NCBI GenBank assembly: GCA_010671965.1
Contig: JAAHIC010000154.1
Span: forward strand, 1-8,355
DNA: 8,355 nt
Source: Leptolyngbya sp. SIO4C5
GTDB lineage: Bacteria; Cyanobacteriota; Cyanobacteriia; Phormidesmidales; Phormidesmidaceae
Direction: 5' to 3'
Shown: positions 1 to 6,261 of the stretch, piece after piece
Layout: every line of letters begins with the position of its first letter
Position numbering within the stretch: the stretch's first letter is position 1
Translations under genes and position numbers: made by a program
The notes under the pieces: model-generated
What the model was told of the DNA's origin: nothing
The model's database searches: none
Seen by the model: the letters and a program-made list of their open reading frames with translations, nothing else

Positions 1-109
1 TCGTTAACATCATTGCGACAGAGCTGAGTAATGCCAAAGCTGAAGTTGCTAACGGTCGTCAACAGGTGCAGGACTATGTAGCTCAGCTCTGTCGCAATGA
101 TGTTAACGA
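1..109. repeat. Perfect 28-bp inverted repeat at the window start (fold-back junction)
   Basis: Bases 1-28 are the exact reverse complement of 82-109, with a 53-base unique centre (29-81). Both arms encode the same peptide, VNIIATEL, one on the plus and one on the minus strand, in register with the minus-strand eCIS-core gene. The 8-base string CTCAGCTC at 82-89 is complementary to GAGCTGAG at 21-28, which is the microhomology expected where a 3' end folds back and copies itself. A chimeric contig end is the simplest explanation; a genuine hairpin or a small invertible segment is the alternative. Confidence 0.9.
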
Positions 110-2540
110 CCTGATCGATAACACTATTCATCTGGCCGATATAGAGATTTCGCCCTTCGACATAGAAAACATTGACCTCAGAGGGTAAGTCCATAAACTG
201 GTCTTTGATCCAGTTCCCTGTTCCCGTCAGCCAGCCAGAGTAACGCTCATCTTTATACGCCGTCATGCGTTTCTCAACATGGGCTTCAAAAGCCTGTTGC
301 GCCCTAGCAGCCCCGCTGTCGAAAACAGGGTTTATCTTGCCATCGATGCCATTGAGAATCGTTTCGACCTTGCCCTTAGTCGTGTCATAAATAGTTTGAA
401 TATCAGTGGCAACCTTGGAACGGGCTTGCTCATCTTGAGTTTTCGCGCCAATCTGCTGGTTGGCGACCTGGGCTAAAAGTTGGGTGCGATCGCCGTGCAT
501 GCCCTGCAGCTTTTGCTGAGCTAGACTAGCCGCGTCGCCTTCCGCCTGTGTTAGCTGTTCTTTTTCCTGCTGGCGATAGGTTTTAGGTGCTGTGGCAGCA
601 TCTGTCTGAGCATCTTGTTTAGCCGTCAGAGCCGCTTGAAATTCCGGTTCCCTTGAATTGGCTAGCTGCTCATCGGTGACATTTGCCTCAGCCATTTGCT
701 GATCAAGCTGCTGGCTTTGCTGCTGTAGCGGGGCTTCTACTTCGCCCTGTCCTTTAGGCTTAGGAATTGCTTTTTCGGCTCCGACTGAGGTTGGCGGCGT
801 GCCAGTTTCGGTCGCAGGCAGGGGAGTGACGGCTTTCGGCGTGATGCCGCTGGTGTCAGGCGCTTGCTGGGCTTTTTCAGCCAGCGGTGCTTGCGAAGTC
901 TCTTTCTCCGACTGCACCTCCTGAGACATTTCGCCTTTGACGGCATCGAGCTGATTATTCTCTTTGAACTCGTCTGCTTCTTTCAGGTTACTTGGAGCGG
1001 ATGACGCAATCCGCTCCATCAGCTTGGCTTTGAAGGCAGCCCTATTAAACCCAGGGGTTTCAGCCTGCTGCATTTCACCCACCTGGTTAGCCTGAGCTTG
1101 ACTAGTCACTTCACCAGGGGGGGCCACAGCTGCCGCCTGGGCTTCTTGCGCTTTGTTGGCTGCCGGAGCGTGTTGTTTCTCATCCACCGCCACAGCTTTT
1201 GTCTGACTCACGGCGGCCTGAAAATCTGGATCGACCTGGGCTGATTGAGGAGCATCGCCAGCTCCACTAGCCACCGATGGCGCAGATGCAGTTACCGAGC
1301 CTGCTGCGCTTGTGTTATTGACCTGATTGCTCTTCGCAGTTCTGGTAGACTCTGTAGAGCTACTCTCAGCGGCCTGGCTATTATCAGCAGAACCTGCATT
1401 CGTAGAGGGTGCCGATGCTTTGATGTTTGCCGGGGCTTTTGCTTCGCTTCGGCTACTATCTGTCTCCACCGCCGCCATTGGCGTTGGATTCACAGCTGGT
1501 TGGGCTGCAGGTGAAGCTTCCGTATTCTGCGCAGGCTGTTCAGATTTCTGAGCATTGGATTCCTGCGCGACAGGAGCTTGATTTTCCTGAATGGATTGGT
1601 TGTCTTGGGCCGGCTGCGGATAGGTAGCTTGAGATTGCTCTCCGATATTTGATCTGCTCTCAGATTGAGCAATAGATGTCTGTTTTGGATTTATAGAGGC
1701 AGCTGAAGAAATTACATCTGTTTGTTTTGTTTCTGCGGCAGCAGCGTTGTCAGTATCAGTCGTTTTCCTCTGCGCTAGCTTGAACTGAGTTTGACCGGCT
1801 TTATTAGTTTTAGGGTGCAACCTATTGCTGCTCTGTTGCACTCTATGGGTTAGCTCATGAGCTAGTAACTTCTGCTTACTGCGACTGCTCGACTTAAACG
1901 CTTCTTGCTTAAAATTGACAGCCTGCCCGCTCGTAAATGCCTTTGCCTGTAACGACTTGCCCGACCCATCCACGTGCATACCGGAATGAATCTTGATACT
2001 GCTGACATCTGCACTGTAGACGGACGCTGAAGACCCGCCTTGACCGCGCGATCGCTCAGTTTCCTGCTCTACAGCCTCTACATTAGCCGTCGCCTCAGCC
2101 ACCATTGTCTGACCCTGTCCGGCTGATGGCCCAGTATCACTGGCGAATATGCTAACGCCATCAGGATTAAATCCCGACTGCCGAGCGCGATCGATTTTGG
2201 CCTGAAGGATAGCTTGCTGGGTCTGAGTTTGAGGAGACGCAACAGATTTAGCTGCTGAAATCGTTTGGGGCGAACTGGGCGGTTGGGGAGGGGCAGTCCC
2301 ACCGGCAAACAGGCTAATTTTGCTGGCATCAAAGCCTGACTGTTTGGCCTGTTCTAGCTGAGCTTGGGCGTCAGGAGGAGGCTGCTGGGTGGCTGGATTC
2401 TTGGTCGGCGGGCTGGCAGCAAATGGGCGCGGCTGTAGCTGATTAGCAGCTTGACCGAAGAAAGCATCTGAAACAGGCGAAGTCGAGCTGAGGCGATCGC
2501 CGGTAGAGGCGTTTTGAGAGAGCTGAGAGTGGCTACTCAT
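1..2540 (-). CDS. eCIS-core (DUF4157) putative injected cargo protein, 3' part missing
   Basis: The ORF opens with ATG at 2540 (in-frame stop upstream at 2568-2570; TTG at 2552 is an alternative start) and stays open to the window edge, 846 codons. I read every codon from 2540 to 81 and saw no stop and no cysteine. Residues 1-160 are Pro/Gln/Ser-rich with a duplicated 23-residue motif (59-81, 113-135). Residues about 184-238 are a DUF4157/eCIS-core domain: it starts IKIHSG, continues AFTSGQAVNF, and ends LLAHELTHRVQQ with the metallopeptidase-like HEXXH at 228-232. A low-complexity Ala/Gln/Ser/Thr/Glu linker runs to about 490. Residues about 498-820 are largely helical and include LQGMHGDRTQLLAQV (678) and FYVEGRNLYIGQM. 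This region resembles the conserved mid-section of very large DUF4157 proteins I recall from bacterial eCIS loci. The family is linked to cargo or toxins of contractile injection systems; the toxin domain is normally C-terminal and is not in this window. Residues after about 820 (below position 82) are read through a fold-back and are probably not native. Confidence 0.85.
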   Translation of the reverse strand, partial: MSSHSQLSQNASTGDRLSSTSPVSDAFFGQAANQLQPRPFAASPPTKNPATQQPPPDAQAQLEQAKQSGFDASKISLFAGGTAPPQPPSSPQTISAAKSVASPQTQTQQAILQAKIDRARQSGFNPDGVSIFASDTGPSAGQGQTMVAEATANVEAVEQETERSRGQGGSSASVYSADVSSIKIHSGMHVDGSGKSLQAKAFTSGQAVNFKQEAFKSSSRSKQKLLAHELTHRVQQSSNRLHPKTNKAGQTQFKLAQRKTTDTDNAAAAETKQTDVISSAASINPKQTSIAQSESRSNIGEQSQATYPQPAQDNQSIQENQAPVAQESNAQKSEQPAQNTEASPAAQPAVNPTPMAAVETDSSRSEAKAPANIKASAPSTNAGSADNSQAAESSSTESTRTAKSNQVNNTSAAGSVTASAPSVASGAGDAPQSAQVDPDFQAAVSQTKAVAVDEKQHAPAANKAQEAQAAAVAPPGEVTSQAQANQVGEMQQAETPGFNRAAFKAKLMERIASSAPSNLKEADEFKENNQLDAVKGEMSQEVQSEKETSQAPLAEKAQQAPDTSGITPKAVTPLPATETGTPPTSVGAEKAIPKPKGQGEVEAPLQQQSQQLDQQMAEANVTDEQLANSREPEFQAALTAKQDAQTDAATAPKTYRQQEKEQLTQAEGDAASLAQQKLQGMHGDRTQLLAQVANQQIGAKTQDEQARSKVATDIQTIYDTTKGKVETILNGIDGKINPVFDSGAARAQQAFEAHVEKRMTAYKDERYSGWLTGTGNWIKDQFMDLPSEVNVFYVEGRNLYIGQMNSVIDQVVNIIATELSYIVLHLLTTVSNFSFGITQLCRNDVN
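3..89 (+). other. Inverted fragment of the eCIS-core gene (likely true continuation of the coding sequence)
   Basis: Read on the plus strand from position 3, this stretch gives VNIIATELSNAKAEVANG followed by RQQVQDYVAQL. The first eight residues repeat those at the end of the minus-strand gene, and the rest looks like its natural helical continuation: proteins of this class, as I recall them, have a segment of the type AKAEIAxGxxxIQxYVAQLP just here. The minus-strand reading of the same bases gives an unrelated hydrophobic string (YIVLHLLTTVSNFSFGI). The plus-strand frame stays open to a TAA at 186-188, but after about 89 it is only the antisense of the gene. It should not be annotated as a separate protein. 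Confidence 0.7.
2136..2366 (-). repeat. Duplicated 23-residue motif in the N-terminal region of the eCIS-core protein
   Basis: Two in-frame copies occur at residues 59-81 (bases 2298-2366) and 113-135 (bases 2136-2204), separated by a Ser/Pro/Gln-rich spacer. Both have a short charged helix, then the invariant QSGF, then a D/N-led turn, then I/V-S-L/I-F-A. Copy 1 includes QAKQSGFDASKISLFAGG and copy 2 RARQSGFNPDGVSIFASD. Nine or more positions are identical and most of the others are conservative changes. The DNA is less similar than the protein, so this looks like an old duplication kept for function. The motif lies before the DUF4157 domain, where a loading or docking signal could sit; that role is inference. 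Confidence 0.75.
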
Positions 2541-2693
2541 AGACAGGCTCAAAGCTAGAAGAACTAGCTAATCGATGATTAGCTGTGAACTTAGAGAGCA
2601 ACGCATTTTTAGTCGAGACGGCGCCCTGGCTTAATGAAAACTCTCAAAATTTATCTAGTAACCGAAAAATGCATTGAATCAGCAATTTCCTAG

Positions 2694-2724
2694 AGTATAC
2701 AAAGCGCCTTTAGCGACGTGCCAA
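2694..2724 (-). promoter_or_regulatory. Possible promoter for the eCIS-core gene
   Basis: On the minus strand, TTGGCA (2719-2724) and TATACT (2694-2699) resemble the -35 and -10 boxes of a housekeeping sigma promoter, but the 19-bp spacer is longer than ideal. Transcription would start near 2687, leaving a leader of roughly 145 nt before the ATG at 2540. Confidence 0.3.
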
Positions 2725-2751
2725 TCCTTATAAATTCTTGTTAAAAGCGAA

Positions 2752-2857
2752 TTTCAGCGGCTGAAACTTCCGGATTTGACAAAGCAATGAGCCTGCTTAG
2801 TTGCCGCAAAGCTAAATCCGGTCAGAAGCGGTGAACTTACCGCTGCGAAAAGCTGAC
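2752..2857 (+). promoter_or_regulatory. Cluster of three stem-loops, possible structured leader of hpsE
   Basis: Three inverted repeats follow one another. TTTCAG (2752-2757) pairs with CTGAAA (2761-2766). CCGGATTT (2770-2777) pairs with AAATCCGG (2814-2821), enclosing a second hairpin in which GCAATGAG (2784-2791) pairs with CTTA and TTGC (2797-2804), with one bulged base. GTCAG (2821-2825) pairs with CTGAC (2853-2857), enclosing AGCGGT (2827-2832) paired with ACCGCT (2839-2844). A TATAAA hexamer at 2729-2734 lies upstream, so a transcript to hpsE could include all of them. I do not recognise a known riboswitch. No U-tract follows, so a simple intrinsic terminator is unlikely. Confidence 0.4.
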
Positions 2858-3027
2858 TTTATCAAAACTTAATCTAGAACAGAGAAACCTGCGCAGAATT
2901 AAAGCAACCCTGAGATCTCCTAGAGCGACTGTTGCGGCTATTTTCCAAGTCGGGAAAGCTAAGGGAAAGTTCGGAGTAGACCCAGCTAGATAGCTATCCT
3001 GCCCGGTTGTTTTCAGCCCAAATATTC

Positions 3028-4155
3028 ATGAAAAAGTTGCTGTCTAATCAGGAAAAAGGTGATTCTATAGAGACATCTCCTGGAAATCTCACTCTTGAGC
3101 AGTTTATTCAAACGCTCATGTTGAATGGCGGGTCAGAGCAGACCCGGGCGAAAACGCGAGAGATTTTGAGTCGTCTTTTTCCTAATCAAGTGCAGCTAGA
3201 TTTCACGGTTGCGATCTGTACCTATAACGGTGAGCGGCGACTGCCAGATGTCTTGGAGAGCTTATGCTGGCAGCTCAACACTCAGGCTATTAGCTGGGAA
3301 GTGATTGTCGTAGACAACAACAGCAGTGATGGCACTGCCCAGGTTGTTGAAGACTTTCAGGCAAAGTGGCCCGCTCACTCCACGTTGCGATATGCCTTTG
3401 AAGGGCGTCAGGGAGCCGGATTTGCTCGTCACAAGGCCGTCCAGATAGCCCGCAGTCCGCTGATCGGCTTTTTAGATGACGACAACTTGCCGACTCTGAC
3501 CTGGGTAATGGCGGCCTATCGCTTTGGGGCTGAGCGTGAATCAGTGGGGGTCTACGGCAGCCGCATCTACGGCGATTTTGAAATTACGCCGCCGGAAAAC
3601 TTTGAGCGGATTTCAGGCTTTTTAGCGATTACCGATCGCGGTCATGAACCGAGGCGTTACGATCCGCAGAAAAAGGTGCTGCCGCCTGGGGCTGGCATGG
3701 TCGTGAGACGACAGGCTTGGCTAGACTACGTGCCCACAGAACAAGTGCTGGCGGGGCGGATTGAGAACCGGGAAGCGGGGGAAGATTTGGAGGCGGTTTT
3801 ATATATCCAGCGAGCGGGTTGGGAAGTTTGGTATAACCCCCACATGCGTCTCTACCACCGGATTCCCGGCACTCGCCTACAGCGTGACTACCTGATTCGT
3901 CTCTGTCGTGGCATTGGCCTCAGCCGTTATCATACCCGCATGTTGAGCTGTCCCACCTGGCAGCGGCCTGCCTGGTTTTTGGCCTACTTGAGCAATGATT
4001 TGCGTAAGCTGCTGCGGCACCTGATCAAGTATCGCGGCCTGATCAAAACAGATGTGGTAGTGGCCTGCGAGATGACGCTTTATGTCTACAGCCTGCTTAG
4101 TCCGTTTTATATCTGGCAGCGTAGCTTTCGTCGCTACTGGCAGCAGCGTTCTTAG
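3028..4155 (+). CDS. hpsE: HpsE-type family 2 glycosyltransferase (hormogonium polysaccharide)
   Basis: This 375-residue GT-A fold, family 2 glycosyltransferase transfers a sugar from a nucleotide-sugar donor, probably at the inner face of the cytoplasmic membrane. Visible motifs are the donor-site AICTYNGERR (62-71), VVDNNSSDGT (94-103), the metal-binding DDD in FLDDDNLP (150-152), PPGAGMVVRRQAWL, and the acidic ED pair (252-253) before LEAVLYIQRAGWEVWYNP, where the catalytic base is expected. The C-terminal segment SNDLRKLLRHLIKYRG, followed by a hydrophobic stretch, may associate with membrane. The sequence follows closely what I recall of cyanobacterial HpsE, which is needed with other hps genes for the polysaccharide used in hormogonium gliding. 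I chose ATG 3028; TTG 3007 in the same frame is also possible and neither has a clear Shine-Dalgarno. About 57 residues precede the GT core, longer than the HpsE N-termini I recall. No other hps gene is visible, so this may be a dispersed copy or paralogue. Confidence 0.85.
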   Translation: MKKLLSNQEKGDSIETSPGNLTLEQFIQTLMLNGGSEQTRAKTREILSRLFPNQVQLDFTVAICTYNGERRLPDVLESLCWQLNTQAISWEVIVVDNNSSDGTAQVVEDFQAKWPAHSTLRYAFEGRQGAGFARHKAVQIARSPLIGFLDDDNLPTLTWVMAAYRFGAERESVGVYGSRIYGDFEITPPENFERISGFLAITDRGHEPRRYDPQKKVLPPGAGMVVRRQAWLDYVPTEQVLAGRIENREAGEDLEAVLYIQRAGWEVWYNPHMRLYHRIPGTRLQRDYLIRLCRGIGLSRYHTRMLSCPTWQRPAWFLAYLSNDLRKLLRHLIKYRGLIKTDVVVACEMTLYVYSLLSPFYIWQRSFRRYWQQRS

Positions 4156-4215
4156 GCCCAAGCGATCGCCAGCCGTTCCTAACATTCAGGCTAGACTGAG
4201 CATGAATGAGGGGGG

Positions 4216-4223
4216 TTGCAATG
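4216..4223 (+). promoter_or_regulatory. Start-site choice for the TPR gene (ATG 4221, with an upstream purine-rich SD)
   Basis: The purine run GAGGGGGG (4208-4215) is a good Shine-Dalgarno-like sequence five bases before ATG 4221. The in-frame ATG at 4206 would place that run inside the coding sequence and has no such signal ahead of it, so 4221 is preferred. Confidence 0.55.
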
Positions 4224-5459
4224 GACAATGCCGACTATCAAACGGGGTTAGAGAAACTGCGGGCGGGCGATCGCCTCGGTGCCATCCAAGCCTTCAACCG
4301 CGTCCTTAGAGCAGATCCGGACTGCGCGGCAGCCTACCGCCAGCGGGCCAAAGCCAAGTTTGGCAGCGGGGACTATGCCGGGGCGATCGCTGACTATACC
4401 CAAGCCCTGCAGCGCCAGCCCTCTGCCGAAACCTACTTGGGACGAGGGTTGGCGCGGTTGACTACAGGCAATACTCAGGGCACCCTAGCCGATGCTGAGC
4501 AGGCCCTCGCCCTGGCTGAAACCCTACCAGCTGCCCACAATCTGATAGCCATGACCTACCGCAAACTCGGCAATCCTGGGGCGGCGATCACGGCCTACAA
4601 GCAGGCGGCCCAAGGCTACATTCAGCAGCAGGATAAGCCCAGCGCTCAGCGCTGCCTAGAGGCGATCGAGCAGCTTCAGGTCCAGCCGCTGACTCAATCT
4701 GAGCTGATGAATCCTCAAGCTTACCTGCAGCAAATTGGCCGAAAAATCGAGCAGCAGGACTATCGCAGCGCCCTAGCCGACCTGGACTGGCTGTTGCGCA
4801 GTGATGCTCAAGATGCTCAAGCCTATTGCCTGCGCGGCATGGTGCGAGCCAAACTGCGAAACGGTCAGGGGGCGCTGCAGGATTTAGCCCAGGCGATGCG
4901 GCTCGCCCCCCAAGATCCCGACATTCAGTATCAGCGATCGCGGGTACGCTTAGCTCTGGGAGATGCTAGAGGGGCGATCGCCGATCTGCAGCAGCTCATT
5001 GAACGTCAGCCCCAGCAGGCGGCACTCTACCTGCAGTGCGGCAATGCCTACCAGCAATTAGAGGACTACCGCCAGGCAGTGCAGCTCTACGGGCAGGCCC
5101 TGCAGCTCAAGGCCGATCAGGCTGAGATTTACTGGCAGCGGGCCTCAGCCCAAGCAGCTTTGGAAAATTTTAGCGGCGCGGTGGAGGACTTTCAGCAGGC
5201 GGCTAACCTCTGGTTCAATCAGGGCGACTGGCCCCGCTATCAGCAGGCCCTCGATCAGGTGCAGCAGTTGCAGTCCAAAGTGTCCCGTCAGCCAGCCACA
5301 ACCAGCCTGTCGGAACTACACCACCAGCTAGCTCAGCTCGTGGGCGGTACCTGGGAGATGGCCGAGCGGCTGCTGGCGATCGCCCGCCAGCGGTATCCGG
5401 GTAAGCCGGAAGCCTGGTATTTACAACGAGTGATCGAGGACTTAGAGCGCGATCGCTAG
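4221..5459 (+). CDS. Tetratricopeptide repeat (TPR) protein
   Basis: This 412-residue protein is built almost entirely of TPR helix pairs, a protein-protein interaction scaffold. I count about nine repeats at roughly 5-34, 36-69, 70-103, 104-137, 165-199, 200-232, 233-266, 267-300 and 301-334. Typical TPR signatures are GDYAGAIADYTQALQRQP, GDARGAIADLQQLIERQP and EDYRQAVQLYGQAL. Residues 138-164 form a non-TPR helical connector, and 367-412 form a separate C-terminal helical cap. I see no signal peptide, membrane segment or catalytic domain, so it is probably cytoplasmic. It follows hpsE on the same strand after 65 nt with no visible terminator, so co-transcription is possible. The composition is very rich in Ala, Gln and Leu, and at least six HIP1 octamers lie inside the gene. 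The partner is unknown. Its stop codon lies one base from the stop of the opposite gene. Confidence 0.85.
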   Translation: MDNADYQTGLEKLRAGDRLGAIQAFNRVLRADPDCAAAYRQRAKAKFGSGDYAGAIADYTQALQRQPSAETYLGRGLARLTTGNTQGTLADAEQALALAETLPAAHNLIAMTYRKLGNPGAAITAYKQAAQGYIQQQDKPSAQRCLEAIEQLQVQPLTQSELMNPQAYLQQIGRKIEQQDYRSALADLDWLLRSDAQDAQAYCLRGMVRAKLRNGQGALQDLAQAMRLAPQDPDIQYQRSRVRLALGDARGAIADLQQLIERQPQQAALYLQCGNAYQQLEDYRQAVQLYGQALQLKADQAEIYWQRASAQAALENFSGAVEDFQQAANLWFNQGDWPRYQQALDQVQQLQSKVSRQPATTSLSELHHQLAQLVGGTWEMAERLLAIARQRYPGKPEAWYLQRVIEDLERDR

Positions 5460-5460
5460 A

Positions 5461-6114
5461 CTACGCTTTCACCTTGGGGCAGGAGGGCGCTGCCGGATTC
5501 GCCATCTCGCACTGGGCCATTAAACAGGGCTGCTGGGCCGCTTCTTCGGTCTCCAGCGGCGGCGGCGGCTGGCCAAACACCATCTCGCAGCTAAAATCTT
5601 CAAAATTTGGCGTCATGGTGAGGGGAATGCCAAACTGCTGGGTAAAGAAGTTTTGGGTAGGCAGTTTGCACATGTTGACGCAGAGGCCCACGCAGCGGCT
5701 CTGCTCTAGGTAGCGACACTTTTCAATCTGGACGCCGCTATTTTGCTGTCGGTGCTGCCCCGTGGCATCGGTGAACTCCACTGCTTTGACCTCACAGGGA
5801 CCGACCAGCCATTCAAACAGCACTGTGGCAAACCAGGCATTTAGCTCACAAACGCGGCGGGTGGGCGAAAAGGCAGTGCGAATCAGCCACAGCACCGGGG
5901 CAGGCACCAGGGACTGCAGCACCACGGCTACAGTTTCCTGCTGCTCTTGGGCATTGCGGCCCTGCATGATTTTTTTAGAGAGGTCAACAAAGCCGTCATA
6001 GCCAGACAGCGAGGTTCCCCGTCCTAGCGCCTTTGCAATCTTACGGCTAAACAGCCAGATAAAAACGCGATCGAACAGGTTGTCGTTGTAGACTTCTTTC
6101 TCTGGAATCTGCAC
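5461..6114 (-). CDS. DUF4033 / D27-like beta-carotene isomerase family protein
   Basis: This 217-residue protein belongs to the DUF4033 family, whose plant member DWARF27 is an iron-containing all-trans/9-cis-beta-carotene isomerase in strigolactone synthesis. The role of cyanobacterial members is not established to my knowledge. Visible hallmarks are GYDGFVDLSKKIMQGR (38-53), VVLQSLVPAPVLWLIRT (64-80), ELNAWFATVLFEWLVGPCEV (90-109), and the family signature running from EKCRYLEQSRCVGLCVNMC (131-149) through KLPTQNFF and GIPLTMTPNFEDFSCEMVFGQ (162-182). Cysteines at 133, 141, 145, 149 and 176 are candidates for the iron or iron-sulfur site. The Pro/Glu-rich tail carries three more (197, 202, 212). 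The start is GTG 6114: an in-frame stop lies upstream at 6142-6144 with no ATG between. It shares a 147-nt intergenic region with the divergent amidotransferase. No carotenoid cleavage dioxygenase lies nearby. Confidence 0.85.
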   Translation of the reverse strand: MQIPEKEVYNDNLFDRVFIWLFSRKIAKALGRGTSLSGYDGFVDLSKKIMQGRNAQEQQETVAVVLQSLVPAPVLWLIRTAFSPTRRVCELNAWFATVLFEWLVGPCEVKAVEFTDATGQHRQQNSGVQIEKCRYLEQSRCVGLCVNMCKLPTQNFFTQQFGIPLTMTPNFEDFSCEMVFGQPPPPLETEEAAQQPCLMAQCEMANPAAPSCPKVKA

Positions 6115-6261
6115 AGTAAGGCGATCTTGGGGACTGCTTCTTCAGTATTGCGCAAAGCTTAGGCCAGTCGTCTACCAGTTTGTTCATATTTAGCCCTGAT
6201 GATGTCTACCTACGGCTAGAATCGATGGACAAAGCTATTGGGTTGTCGCCAGTCAACAACT
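6115..6261. promoter_or_regulatory. Divergent promoter region between D27-like and amidotransferase genes
   Basis: These 147 bases separate two divergent start codons, so both promoters should lie here. On the plus strand TAGAAT (6217-6222) is a reasonable -10 hexamer that would give a leader of about 33 nt before ATG 6262, but I see no matching -35 box. No clear Shine-Dalgarno precedes either gene. Confidence 0.35.

Larger units (their letters stand above)
2541..3006. other. Non-coding region between divergent eCIS-core and hpsE genes
   Basis: These 466 bases hold no convincing ORF and are more AT-rich than the flanking genes. They must contain the promoters of both divergent genes. Visible elements are a weak minus-strand promoter (2694-2724), a plus-strand TATAAA hexamer at 2729-2734 without a good -35 box, and a cluster of inverted repeats at 2752-2857. 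From about 2880 to 3006 I see nothing distinctive and no strong ribosome binding site before hpsE. No HIP1 site occurs in this stretch. Confidence 0.6.

Noticed and set aside
3..188. Open plus-strand reading frame at the window start
   Set aside because: It joins a genuine inverted fragment of the eCIS-core gene (3-89) to the antisense of the same gene, so it is a product of the fold-back, not a separate gene.
279..1672. Several 60-90 codon frames on both strands inside the eCIS-core gene
   Set aside because: They are generated by the biased Gln/Ala/Ser composition of the long minus-strand gene, overlap it fully and resemble no protein family.
2752..2766. Intrinsic terminator (TTTCAG/CTGAAA hairpin)
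   Set aside because: The stem is short and not GC-rich, and no T-tract follows on either strand.
2770..2857. Known c-di-GMP-I riboswitch
   Set aside because: Only a short CGCAAAGC-like string agrees; the GNRA tetraloop and its receptor helix are not evident, so I list it as an unassigned structured leader.
3007..3027. TTG start giving seven extra residues for hpsE
   Set aside because: No Shine-Dalgarno precedes it, and ATG 3028 in the same frame is followed by a normal Lys-rich start; kept only as an alternative.
6238..6261. TTG start for the amidotransferase
   Set aside because: It would put the essential N-terminal nucleophile cysteine at residue 10 instead of 2.
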